NCBI GenBank assembly: GCA_965262315.1
Contig: CBDHFJ010000001.1
Location: 1 to 64,000 of the forward strand
Direction of reading: 5' to 3'
Source of the DNA: JBCCFK01 sp965262315
GTDB lineage: Bacteria > Actinomycetota > Acidimicrobiia > Acidimicrobiales > UBA8592
Length of the DNA: 64,000 nt
The notes below the pieces were generated by a model. It was not told where the DNA came from. It made no database searches and saw only the letters and a program-made list of their open reading frames with translations. Shown here in pieces: positions 8,629 to 16,009 of this stretch (its first letter is position 1; each line of letters begins with the position of its first letter). The translations under genes were made by a program, and so were the position numbers.

Positions 8629-9869
8629 GGGTCTGCGTCGTCGGCTCGGGCGGGCGCGAGCATGCGCTCGTCCACGTGCTGTCCCGCGACGCCGACGTCG
8701 TCTGTACGCCCGGCAACCCGGGCATCCCGGGTTCGGTCGACACACCCGCTCAGGAGATCGATGCCGACCTGTTCGTGATCGGACCCGAGGCGCCGCTGGT
8801 GGCCGGTCTCGCCGACCGCCTGCGAGACCAGGGCAAGCTCGTCTTCGGTCCGGGGGTCGACGGTGCCCAGATCGAGGGCTCCAAAGCGTGGATGAAGCAG
8901 CTGTTGCTCGACGCCGGCGTGCCCACGGCTCGCCACGGCACGTTCACCGAGGTCGGACCCGCGCTGGGGTTCCTCGCCGAGATGCCGGTGCCCTACGTGG
9001 TCAAGACCGACGGGTTGGCTGCGGGCAAGGGCGTGTTGGTGACCGAGTCGCTCGACGAGGCGAAGGACGCGGTGCGCTCGTATCTCGACGGCTCGGCCTT
9101 CGGTGACGCGGGCAGCACGGTGGTGATCGAGGAGGGTCTGACCGGGCCCGAGCTGTCGGTGTTCGCCGTCTGCGACGGCACCAAGGCGGTGTTCGTCGGG
9201 GCCGCGGAGGACTTCAAGCGGATCGGTGACAACGACGAAGGCCCCAACACGGGGGGCATGGGCGCCTACACCCCGGTGGCGGCGGCAACACCCGAGCTGA
9301 TCGACGAGATCATGACCACGATGGTGGCTCCCACGCTCGACGAGCTGCGGGCTCGTGGCATCGACTATCGCGGCACGCTGTTCGCAGGTCTGATGCTGAC
9401 GGCCGACGGCCCCAAGATGCTCGAGTACAACGCCCGTTTCGGCGACCCCGAGACCGAGATCGTTCTGCCCCGTCTCGAGAGTTCACTGACCGAGTTGTTG
9501 GCCCAGGCGGCCGCCGGCGACATCACGCAGGAGCCGGTGATCAGCGACGACGCACTCGTCACCGTGATCTGCGCATCCGAGGGCTACCCGGTGGCACCAC
9601 GGACCGGCGATCTCATCCACGGCATCGACGAGGCGGCTGCGGTCGAGGGTGTCGAGGCCGTCTATTGTGCCGGCGTGAGCGCCGACAGCGAGGGCGGCCT
9701 CCTGACCAGTGGCGGCCGGGTGCTCGCCGTGACCGGCCGAGGGGCCGATGTCGCCGCGGCGCGGTCAGTCGCCTACGCGGCCGTCGATTGCATCGCGTGG
9801 CCGGGCAAGACGATCCGCACCGACATCGCCGCCACTGCTGCCGACGCGGCAGGAGTTGCCGTCCCGTGA
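8625..9869 (+). CDS. purD: Phosphoribosylamine-glycine ligase (GAR synthetase)
   Basis: Second step of de novo purine synthesis: PRA + glycine + ATP to GAR. The N-terminal VVGSGGREHAL motif, the ATP-grasp lobe (SKAWMKQLL, VKTDGLAAGKGV) and the GGMGAYTP loop (about residue 207) with EYNARFGDPE (about 266) are all intact in 414 residues. The frame is open far upstream through purA in another frame, but the ATG at 8625 overlapping the purA stop gives the expected N-terminus. Overlaps purB at the other end (GTGA). Confidence 0.96.
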   Translation: MRVCVVGSGGREHALVHVLSRDADVVCTPGNPGIPGSVDTPAQEIDADLFVIGPEAPLVAGLADRLRDQGKLVFGPGVDGAQIEGSKAWMKQLLLDAGVPTARHGTFTEVGPALGFLAEMPVPYVVKTDGLAAGKGVLVTESLDEAKDAVRSYLDGSAFGDAGSTVVIEEGLTGPELSVFAVCDGTKAVFVGAAEDFKRIGDNDEGPNTGGMGAYTPVAAATPELIDEIMTTMVAPTLDELRARGIDYRGTLFAGLMLTADGPKMLEYNARFGDPETEIVLPRLESSLTELLAQAAAGDITQEPVISDDALVTVICASEGYPVAPRTGDLIHGIDEAAAVEGVEAVYCAGVSADSEGGLLTSGGRVLAVTGRGADVAAARSVAYAAVDCIAWPGKTIRTDIAATAADAAGVAVP

Positions 9870-11275
9870 CCGCCAACGTGCTCGCCAACCGCTATGCCAG
9901 CCCCGAGATGCGAGCGATCTGGTCGCCCGAGCACAAGGTCGTGCTCGAGCGCCGGCTCTGGATCGCGGTGCTCCGGGCCCAGCAGGACCTGGGTGTCGAC
10001 GTCCCCGTCGGGGTCATCGAGGCCTACGAGGCCGTGGTCGACCAGGTCGATCTCGACTCGATCAACGAACGCGATCGCATCACTCGCCACGACGTGAAGG
10101 CTCGCATCGAGGAGTTCTGCGATCTCGCCGGGCACGAGCACATCCACAAGGGCATGACCTCGCGTGATCTCACCGAGAACGTCGAGCAGCTCCAGCTGCG
10201 CGCCGCGCTCGAGCTGGTCCGCGATCGAGCGGTCGCAGCGCTGACCAAGCTCGCGCAGCGCGCCGCGGAGTTCTCGGCCCAGCCGCTCACGGCCCGTTCG
10301 CACAACGTCGCAGCCCAGGTGACGACGCTCGGCAAGCGCTTCGCCACCGTCGCCGAGGAGTTGCTGCTGGCATTCGACGAACTCGAGCAGTTCATCGCGG
10401 CATACCCGTTGCGGGGCATCAAGGGCCCGGTCGGGACTCAACAGGACCAGCTGACCCTGCTCGGCTCGGAGGACGCGGTCGACGCGCTCGAGGCCCGTGT
10501 GTTGGAACACCTCGGCTTCGAGGCCAGCTTCGCCAGCGTCGGGCAGGTCTATCCGAGGTCGCTCGACTTCGCCGCGGTGTCGACGCTCGTTCGTCTGTCG
10601 AGCGCCCCGGCCAACCTGGCCACGACCCTGCGCCTGATGGCGGGCCACGAGCTGTCCACCGAGGGCTTCAAGCCCGGTCAGGTGGGCTCGTCGGCGATGC
10701 CGCACAAGATGAACAGCCGTTCGTGTGAACGGATCAATGGCTTCGCCCACATCCTCCAGGGCCACCTGACCATGCTCATGGGGCTCGTCGGCGACCAGTG
10801 GAACGAAGGCGACGTGTCCGACTCGGTGGTGCGTCGGATTGCGCTGCCTGACGCGTTCTATGCCATCGACGGCCAGTTCCAGACGCTGCTGACCGTGCTG
10901 AACGAGTTCGGCGCCTATCCCGCCGTGATCGACCGGGAGCTCGAGCGCTACCTGCCGTTCCTGTCGACCACCCGCATCCTCATGGCGGCGGTCACTGGCG
11001 GGGCCGGTCGCGAGGAGGCGCACGAGGTCATCAAGGAGCACGCGGTCGCGGCTGCGCTCGCGATGCGCGAGGACGCGATGGTCGACAACGACCTGGTCGA
11101 ACGCCTCGCCGACGACGACCGGATGCCGCTCGACCGGGACCAGATCGAGAAGCTGCTCGCTGAACCCGAGACCGGCCTGGCAGAACGGCAGGTTGCTGCG
11201 GTCGGCGCCCGTGTGGCCGAGGTCGCGGCGCGGTACCCGGACGCTGCCGCCTACGAGCCCGGCGACATCCTCTGA
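9866..11275 (+). CDS. purB: Adenylosuccinate lyase
   Basis: Homotetrameric lyase used twice in purine synthesis: SAICAR to AICAR, and adenylosuccinate to AMP. The fumarase-superfamily signature is SSAMPHKMNSRSCERI (about residue 278), and the catalytic region KGMTSRDLTEN lies near 97. 469 residues. The GTG start overlaps the purD stop. The sequence resembles the longer eukaryotic-like/actinobacterial PurB subgroup rather than the E. coli type, judged from HKMNSRSCERING. Confidence 0.96.
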   Translation: MTANVLANRYASPEMRAIWSPEHKVVLERRLWIAVLRAQQDLGVDVPVGVIEAYEAVVDQVDLDSINERDRITRHDVKARIEEFCDLAGHEHIHKGMTSRDLTENVEQLQLRAALELVRDRAVAALTKLAQRAAEFSAQPLTARSHNVAAQVTTLGKRFATVAEELLLAFDELEQFIAAYPLRGIKGPVGTQQDQLTLLGSEDAVDALEARVLEHLGFEASFASVGQVYPRSLDFAAVSTLVRLSSAPANLATTLRLMAGHELSTEGFKPGQVGSSAMPHKMNSRSCERINGFAHILQGHLTMLMGLVGDQWNEGDVSDSVVRRIALPDAFYAIDGQFQTLLTVLNEFGAYPAVIDRELERYLPFLSTTRILMAAVTGGAGREEAHEVIKEHAVAAALAMREDAMVDNDLVERLADDDRMPLDRDQIEKLLAEPETGLAERQVAAVGARVAEVAARYPDAAAYEPGDIL

Positions 11276-11287
11276 GCGGTGCCGATC

Positions 11288-11313
11288 GGGGCCAGACCCT
11301 TGGGTCTGACCCC
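11288..11313 (+). terminator. Hairpin between purB and purC
   Basis: Inverted repeat gggg-c-cagaccc / gggtctg-a-cccc with a two-base loop, 12 bases after the purB stop. It may attenuate or separate purC from purA-D-B; purC has its own leaderless-type start signal. Confidence 0.6.
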
Positions 11314-11342
11314 TCGGTCGGTCGGTCTGAGAAGATCCGGGG

Positions 11343-12239
11343 ATGGGTCGGCAGGCGGCGTATGACATCGATCTCCCGCACGTGTACAGCGGGAAGGTCC
11401 GTGACATCTACGACGCCGGCGACGACCGGTTCCTGATGGTCACGAGCGACCGCATGTCGGCCTTCGACGTGGTCATGAACGAGCCGGTACCGGACAAGGG
11501 CCGGGTTCTCATGGCCACGTCTGCCTTCTGGTTCGAGACGTTGGCCCGCATCGCCGGCAACCACCTGATCTCCACCGATCTCGAGGACTTCCCGGAGGCG
11601 GCCCAGCAGCCCGAACTCGCCGGTCGCTCGATGCTCGTGCGCAGGGCCGAGATGCTGCCGATCGAGTGCATCGTGCGTGGCTACATCACCGGCTCGGCCT
11701 GGAAGGAGTACCGGGCGTCCGGCACGATGCACGGGACCGAACTGCCCACCGACATGCAGGAGTCCGACCGTCTGCCCGAGCCGGTCTTCACGCCGTCGAC
11801 CAAGGCCGAGGACGGCCTGCACGACGAGAACATCGGCTTCGACCGTGCCGTCGAGATCATCGGTGGTGAGCTGGCCGAACAGTGCCGCGACATGGCGCTC
11901 GCGCTCTACACCGCAGGCCGCGACCACGCTGCCGAGCGCGGGATCATCATCGCCGACACCAAGTTCGAGTTCGGCTTCATCGAGGGTGAGCTCTGCGTCT
12001 GCGACGAGATGCTGACGCCGGACTCCAGCCGCTTCTGGCCGGCCGATGCCTGGGCGCCCGGCACCACACCGCCGAGCTTCGACAAGCAGCCGGTGCGTGA
12101 CTATCTCGACGGCCTCGACTGGGACAAGACCCCGCCGCCGCCGACGCTGCCCGCCGACGTCATCGCCGCGAGCGCGGCCCGGTACCGCGAGGGCTACGAA
12201 CGCATCACCGGCCGCAACCTCGACGACTGGCCGGGTTAG
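11343..12239 (+). CDS. purC: Phosphoribosylaminoimidazole-succinocarboxamide synthase (SAICAR synthetase)
   Basis: Joins aspartate to CAIR using ATP (step 7 of IMP synthesis). Key stretches: GKVRDIY near residue 17, TSDRMSAFDVV near 35, IECIVRGYITGSAWKEY near 107 and the ADTKFEFGF motif near 201. The 298-residue length fits the long (yeast/actinobacterial) form. There is no SD; the hexamer GAAGAT ends 6 bases before the ATG, consistent with a leaderless transcript. Confidence 0.96.
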   Translation: MGRQAAYDIDLPHVYSGKVRDIYDAGDDRFLMVTSDRMSAFDVVMNEPVPDKGRVLMATSAFWFETLARIAGNHLISTDLEDFPEAAQQPELAGRSMLVRRAEMLPIECIVRGYITGSAWKEYRASGTMHGTELPTDMQESDRLPEPVFTPSTKAEDGLHDENIGFDRAVEIIGGELAEQCRDMALALYTAGRDHAAERGIIIADTKFEFGFIEGELCVCDEMLTPDSSRFWPADAWAPGTTPPSFDKQPVRDYLDGLDWDKTPPPPTLPADVIAASAARYREGYERITGRNLDDWPG

Positions 12240-12337
12240 GGCGTCAGAGCCGGGGGCCTCACCCCGATGACCTCGAGGACTGGCCGGGCCGGCGCCCAGA
12301 CTCCGATGCCCCGGTGGCCTCGACGACTGGCCGCGTC
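12216..12337 (+). repeat. Three copies of the purC 3'-end sequence
   Basis: The end of purC (cctcgacgactggccggg) recurs twice downstream as cctcgaggactggccggg (about 12270) and cctcgacgactggccgcg (about 12315), each after about 50 bases. This looks like partial tandem duplication of the gene end in the gap to the convergent yqeY gene. Confidence 0.7.
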
Positions 12338-12345
12338 TGCAATCG

Positions 12346-12795
12346 TCAGTCCGTCAGCTTCGCCTTGACCTTGTCGGCGACGAGCCGGCCTTCGGCGCGA
12401 CCCGCGACCTCGGCGTTGACGGCCTTCATCGCATTGCCCATGTCGGCCTTCTCCGAGAACCCGTTCTCGGAGAGCACGCGCTCGATGAGCGCGTCGAGTA
12501 CGTCATCGCTCAGCTTCTCCGGCAGGTAGCGCTCGAGGACGGCGAGCTCGTCGCGCTCGCTCGCCGCCTGCTCGTCCCGGCCGCCCTCATCGAACGCCTC
12601 AGCCGCCTCGGTGCGCATCTTGGCCTGCGCGGCGATGACCTTCTCGACCCCGGCATCGTCGAGCTCGACCGCTTCCTTGCCGGACGTCTGGGCCTCCTGC
12701 ACCGCAGCGATCACCGACCGCAGTGTGCGCAGTGTCACCGCGTCCTTGGCCTTCATGGCCGCCTTCATGTCGTCGCGGATGGTGTCGATCAGCAT
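12346..12795 (-). CDS. GatB/YqeY domain protein
   Basis: 149-residue YqeY family protein, related to the tail domain of the GatB subunit of tRNA amidotransferase. The helical start MLIDTIRDDMKAAMKAKDA, the LRSVIAAVQEAQ stretch and the C-terminal GNAMKAVNAEVAGRAEGR are characteristic. Molecular role of free-standing YqeY is not settled. The start is chosen at the conserved MLID; GAGACT (12802-12807) ends 6 bases upstream, again a leaderless arrangement. Converges with purC. Confidence 0.88.
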   Translation of the reverse strand: MLIDTIRDDMKAAMKAKDAVTLRTLRSVIAAVQEAQTSGKEAVELDDAGVEKVIAAQAKMRTEAAEAFDEGGRDEQAASERDELAVLERYLPEKLSDDVLDALIERVLSENGFSEKADMGNAMKAVNAEVAGRAEGRLVADKVKAKLTD

Positions 12796-12801
12796 GCGAC
12801 C

Positions 12802-12807
12802 AGTCTC
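12802..12807 (-). promoter_or_regulatory. Leaderless-type -10 hexamer of the yqeY gene
   Basis: GAGACT on the minus strand, 6 bases before ATG, no SD and no recognisable -35. Confidence 0.5.
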
Positions 12808-12821
12808 GCGTGCGCGGGCGG

Positions 12822-13640
12822 TCAGCTGTCGATGGGTTCTGCGTCCCAGAGCTGAGTCTGGGGAGGGTCGCCGTAGAGCAGGGCGGCCGGGCTCTGCTTC
12901 TCGATGTTGCCGCTCAGACCTCGGTACATCCCGAAGCCGCAGAGCTGTCGGAGCTCGGGAGAGAATGTGGCCACGATCTCGGGGGCGATGCCGAGGTGCT
13001 GGTTCTCCTGCTGGCGGATGAAACCCGCGCAGTAGTTCATGGCGACGCCGACGCGAACCTCGTCGCTGGTGGTGTTGGCCCCGCCGCCGTGCCAGGTGCT
13101 GCCGGTCCACACCAGGATCGACCCGCGGGGCATCTCGGCGGGAATCGTCTCGATCTGCGTGGGATCTCCGAAGTAGTCGGGGTTGTCCCAGCGATGGCTA
13201 CCGGGGACCACGCGGGTGGCCCCGTTGGCCTCGGTGAAGTCGGTCAGCGCCCACATCGAGTTGCAGACCGTGGGCACGTGGGGCTTGGCGATGGGGTGGA
13301 TCTGATCGTCGGCGTGGATGACCTGTGCGGTCTCGCCGGGCGCGAGGGAGATCGACGCCAGCGAGGACACCAGGAATTCGGCGCCGAGCTGCGACTCGAT
13401 CAGGGTGCAGACCTCGGGACGGACCGGCACCTGCTGCCAGACCTCGCCGTGCGCGAGCAGGTTGTAGGTGCGCGTGGTCCGGTTGCCCTCGAAGCGGTTG
13501 TTGTCCGGCGTGCGGTCGAGCAGCGCCTCGAGCCGGTGCACGTCCGCCAGCAACTGGTCCACCACGTCGTCTTCGATGACTCGCTCGAGGATGGTGAAGC
13601 CCTGCTCCTCGAGCTCGGCGACGTGATACGTCAGATCCAT
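12822..13640 (-). CDS. Phytanoyl-CoA dioxygenase (PhyH) family Fe(II)/2-oxoglutarate oxygenase
   Basis: 272-residue double-stranded beta-helix oxygenase. The HxD iron motif is in QVIHADDQ (about residue 128) and the distal His in STWHGGGAN (about 202), followed by the Arg of DEVRVGV that would bind 2-oxoglutarate. PhyH homologues hydroxylate CoA esters, secondary metabolites or small organics; the substrate cannot be read here. The ATG at 13640 is chosen because CACACT ends 6 bases upstream and family N-termini start near MDLTYHVAELEEQGF. Sits between yqeY and a methyltransferase, both on the same strand but with own start signals. Confidence 0.85.
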   Translation of the reverse strand: MDLTYHVAELEEQGFTILERVIEDDVVDQLLADVHRLEALLDRTPDNNRFEGNRTTRTYNLLAHGEVWQQVPVRPEVCTLIESQLGAEFLVSSLASISLAPGETAQVIHADDQIHPIAKPHVPTVCNSMWALTDFTEANGATRVVPGSHRWDNPDYFGDPTQIETIPAEMPRGSILVWTGSTWHGGGANTTSDEVRVGVAMNYCAGFIRQQENQHLGIAPEIVATFSPELRQLCGFGMYRGLSGNIEKQSPAALLYGDPPQTQLWDAEPIDS

Positions 13641-13659
13641 CCGCTCAGTGTGGCGCGGC

Positions 13660-14274
13660 TCAGGCGTTGGTGGCGACGCCGAGGTAGAAGTACGAGAGCG
13701 GCTTGGGGCCATTGGCGAAGTCCGCGTTGACCCGGTCGATCGTGAAGCCGGCGGCGGCGATCAGTTCGGGCATGTCGCGCGTCAAGTGGCAGCCGTCGAA
13801 CAGCCGCTTCTGCACGGGCTCGATGCGCCGCTGCCACTTCGCCACACCGTCGACGGGAGCGTGGCCGTGCTCGAGGAAGTGGAGCGTGCCGCCGGGCTTG
13901 ATGACCCGGCGCAGCTCGCGCAGGGCTCGAGTGGCATCGGGGATCGTGCACAGTGTGAACGTCGACAGCCCGGCGTCGCAGGAGTTGTCCTCCAGCGGGA
14001 TCGACTGGCCGTCGAGACCGATGAACTGGACGTCCACCGACGACGCGGCGATGCGGTCGGCGGCCAGCTTCTGGCCGAGCTCGGCGGGGTCGATGGCGTA
14101 CACACGCTCGACCTCCGGTGGATACCACGGGATGTTGAGGCCGGAGCCGAAGCCGGGCTCGACCACCACACCGGCGAGCCCCTCCACGCAGCGTTGCCGG
14201 TACTCGGCGACCTCCTTGGTGCCACAGGCGACGTCGATCACCCTCGGCAGGATCTTCTCTCGATAGATCGCCAC
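13660..14274 (-). CDS. Class I SAM-dependent methyltransferase
   Basis: 204-residue methyltransferase of the METTL7/UbiE-like group. The SAM-binding glycine motif is VVEPGFGSGLN (about residue 37), the acidic loop end is VYAIDPAE, and motif IV is DAGLSTFTLCTIPDA; the LHFLEHGHAP stretch is typical of the METTL7 side of the family. Acceptor unknown. Lies 2 bases downstream of purE and may be cotranscribed with purK-purE. Confidence 0.85.
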   Translation of the reverse strand: MAIYREKILPRVIDVACGTKEVAEYRQRCVEGLAGVVVEPGFGSGLNIPWYPPEVERVYAIDPAELGQKLAADRIAASSVDVQFIGLDGQSIPLEDNSCDAGLSTFTLCTIPDATRALRELRRVIKPGGTLHFLEHGHAPVDGVAKWQRRIEPVQKRLFDGCHLTRDMPELIAAAGFTIDRVNADFANGPKPLSYFYLGVATNA

Positions 14275-14276
14275 GG

Positions 14277-14786
14277 CTACCCCCCGGTTCGCTGGCGTAC
14301 CTCAGCATCGCCCGCAGCCGCCTTGTCCTTCAAGGCCTCGCGATGGTTGTCGAGCGCCGCGGCCAGGTCGGCGTCTGCCACGGCGAGGATGCGGATCGCC
14401 ATGAGCGCTGCGTTCACCGCGCCACCGATTGCCATCGTGGCGACCGGCACGCCGGACGGCATCTGGACGATCGACAGCAGTGCGTCCATGCCGTCGAGGG
14501 CGGTGATGGGGACCGGCACGCCGATGACCGGGAGCCTGGTGACCGAGGCGAGCATGCCGGGCAGGTGGGCAGCGCCCCCTGCCGCGGCGATGATCACCGA
14601 GTAGCCGTTGTCGGCTGCGGTCCTGCCGAAGTCGATCATCGCCTCGGGGGTCCGGTGGGCGGAGACCACTCGGGCGTCGACCTCGACCCCGAACTCCTTC
14701 AGTGTGTCGACGGCAGGCTCGAGGGTCGGGAAGTCCGACGAGCTGCCCATGACCACGGCGACCTTCATGCTGGAGATGCTGGTCAT
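14277..14786 (-). CDS. purE: N5-carboxyaminoimidazole ribonucleotide mutase
   Basis: Class I PurE, moving the carboxylate of N5-CAIR to give CAIR (step 6b). Motifs MGSSSDFPTL, the catalytic SAHRTPE and GGAAHLPGM are intact in 169 residues. Two starts are possible; the ATG at 14786 overlaps the purK stop (ATGA), the later one (14768, MKVAVVMGSSSD) also fits the family. Encoded immediately downstream of purK, as expected since the products act in sequence. Confidence 0.95.
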   Translation of the reverse strand: MTSISSMKVAVVMGSSSDFPTLEPAVDTLKEFGVEVDARVVSAHRTPEAMIDFGRTAADNGYSVIIAAAGGAAHLPGMLASVTRLPVIGVPVPITALDGMDALLSIVQMPSGVPVATMAIGGAVNAALMAIRILAVADADLAAALDNHREALKDKAAAGDAEVRQRTGG

Positions 14787-15964
14787 GCTGTGCCTCCCAT
14801 GCCGTCGGGTACGTCGCCCCGCAGGGCTTCGACCACGCGCCACGCCCTCGCTGCCGCTCGGTCCACGTCATGGTCGCAGACCGTGACGTGCCCGACCTTG
14901 CGGTTCGGGCGGGCTTGCTTGCCGTACAGGTGGATGTGCGCTGCCGGGTCCGCGGCCAGGCCCGCGGCGAGGTGGGCCTGTGGATCGTCGCCCGTCTCGT
15001 TGCCGATGACGTTGACCATGACCGCCGGCGTGTGCAGCGAGGGATCGCCGAGCGGCATGTCGGCCACGGCACGCACGTGGTTCTCGAACTGTGAGGTGAC
15101 CGCGGCGTCGATGGTGTGGTGACCGGTGTTGTGGGGCCGGACTGCGAGCTCGTTGATGCTGATTTCGCCGGCAACGACGAACAGCTCGACGGCCACCAGG
15201 CCCACGACATCGAGCGCTTCCGCGACCCGTGTCCCGATCGTCTGAGCCTGCCCGACGAGGCCCTCGGAGACACCGGCGGGGGCGACCACCTGACGGCACT
15301 GACCGTCCACCTGCACCGTGGCGACAGGGTCGTACGTGACCGCCTCGCCCCCCGGCCGCCGGGCGACGATCACGGCGAGCTCCATGTCGAACCCGAGGCG
15401 GGGCTCGACCAGCAACGGGGTGCCCGTGGCGGCGAGCTCCTCGGCCAGGCGCTCGCCGGCTGCACGGTCGTCGACCATGAAGACGCCGCGGCCGTCGTAG
15501 CCACCTCGGCTGAGCTTGATCACCGCGTCGGGCCAACGCTCCAGCGCGCGGAGAACGTCATCGCAGGTGTCGGCTCGCTGCCAGTCGGGTATCGGCAGCC
15601 CGGCGTCGGCGAGCGCGGTGCGCATCGCGATCTTGTCGGCCACCGCCGACAATGCGCGGTGTCCCGGGCGGAACGCAGTCCGAGCCGAGAGCCCCTCCAA
15701 CGCTTCGAGGTGGACCACTTCGTGTTCGAAGGTGACCACCGGGCACTCGTCTGCGAACGCTGCGAGGTCTTCGGGTTCCATCGCGGAGCCCACGCGTGCG
15801 TGCTGAGACACCTGCGCCGCGCTGTCGTCGAGCGCGTTCCCCATGAACCAGAGATCGATCCCGAGCGGGATCGCCGCCTGATGCATCATCCGGCCGAGTT
15901 GGCCGGCGCCGACCACGCCGACATGCGTCGGCGTGGCACCAACGGGGAACGAGGGCACGGACAC
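14783..15964 (-). CDS. purK: N5-carboxyaminoimidazole ribonucleotide synthase
   Basis: ATP-grasp enzyme making N5-CAIR from AIR, bicarbonate and ATP (step 6a). The N-terminal VGVVGAGQLGRMM, the ATP-grasp loop KLSRGGYDGRGV and the metal-binding ELAVRPHNTGH are present in 393 residues. GTG start. On the minus strand TAGCGT (15972-15977) ends 7 bases before the start without SD. Divergence from the upstream giant gene does not occur: both are on the minus strand, 45 bases apart. Confidence 0.95.
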   Translation of the reverse strand: MSVPSFPVGATPTHVGVVGAGQLGRMMHQAAIPLGIDLWFMGNALDDSAAQVSQHARVGSAMEPEDLAAFADECPVVTFEHEVVHLEALEGLSARTAFRPGHRALSAVADKIAMRTALADAGLPIPDWQRADTCDDVLRALERWPDAVIKLSRGGYDGRGVFMVDDRAAGERLAEELAATGTPLLVEPRLGFDMELAVIVARRPGGEAVTYDPVATVQVDGQCRQVVAPAGVSEGLVGQAQTIGTRVAEALDVVGLVAVELFVVAGEISINELAVRPHNTGHHTIDAAVTSQFENHVRAVADMPLGDPSLHTPAVMVNVIGNETGDDPQAHLAAGLAADPAAHIHLYGKQARPNRKVGHVTVCDHDVDRAAARAWRVVEALRGDVPDGMGGTA

Positions 15965-15971
15965 GGCTGGG

Positions 15972-15977
15972 ACGCTA
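15972..15977 (-). promoter_or_regulatory. Leaderless-type -10 hexamer of purK
   Basis: TAGCGT, seven bases before the GTG start of purK; the same hexamer precedes purL, the malic enzyme and the channel-like gene. Confidence 0.55.
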
Positions 15978-16009
15978 CCGCCCCGGCCGGTCCGCTCCGG
16001 TCATCGATG

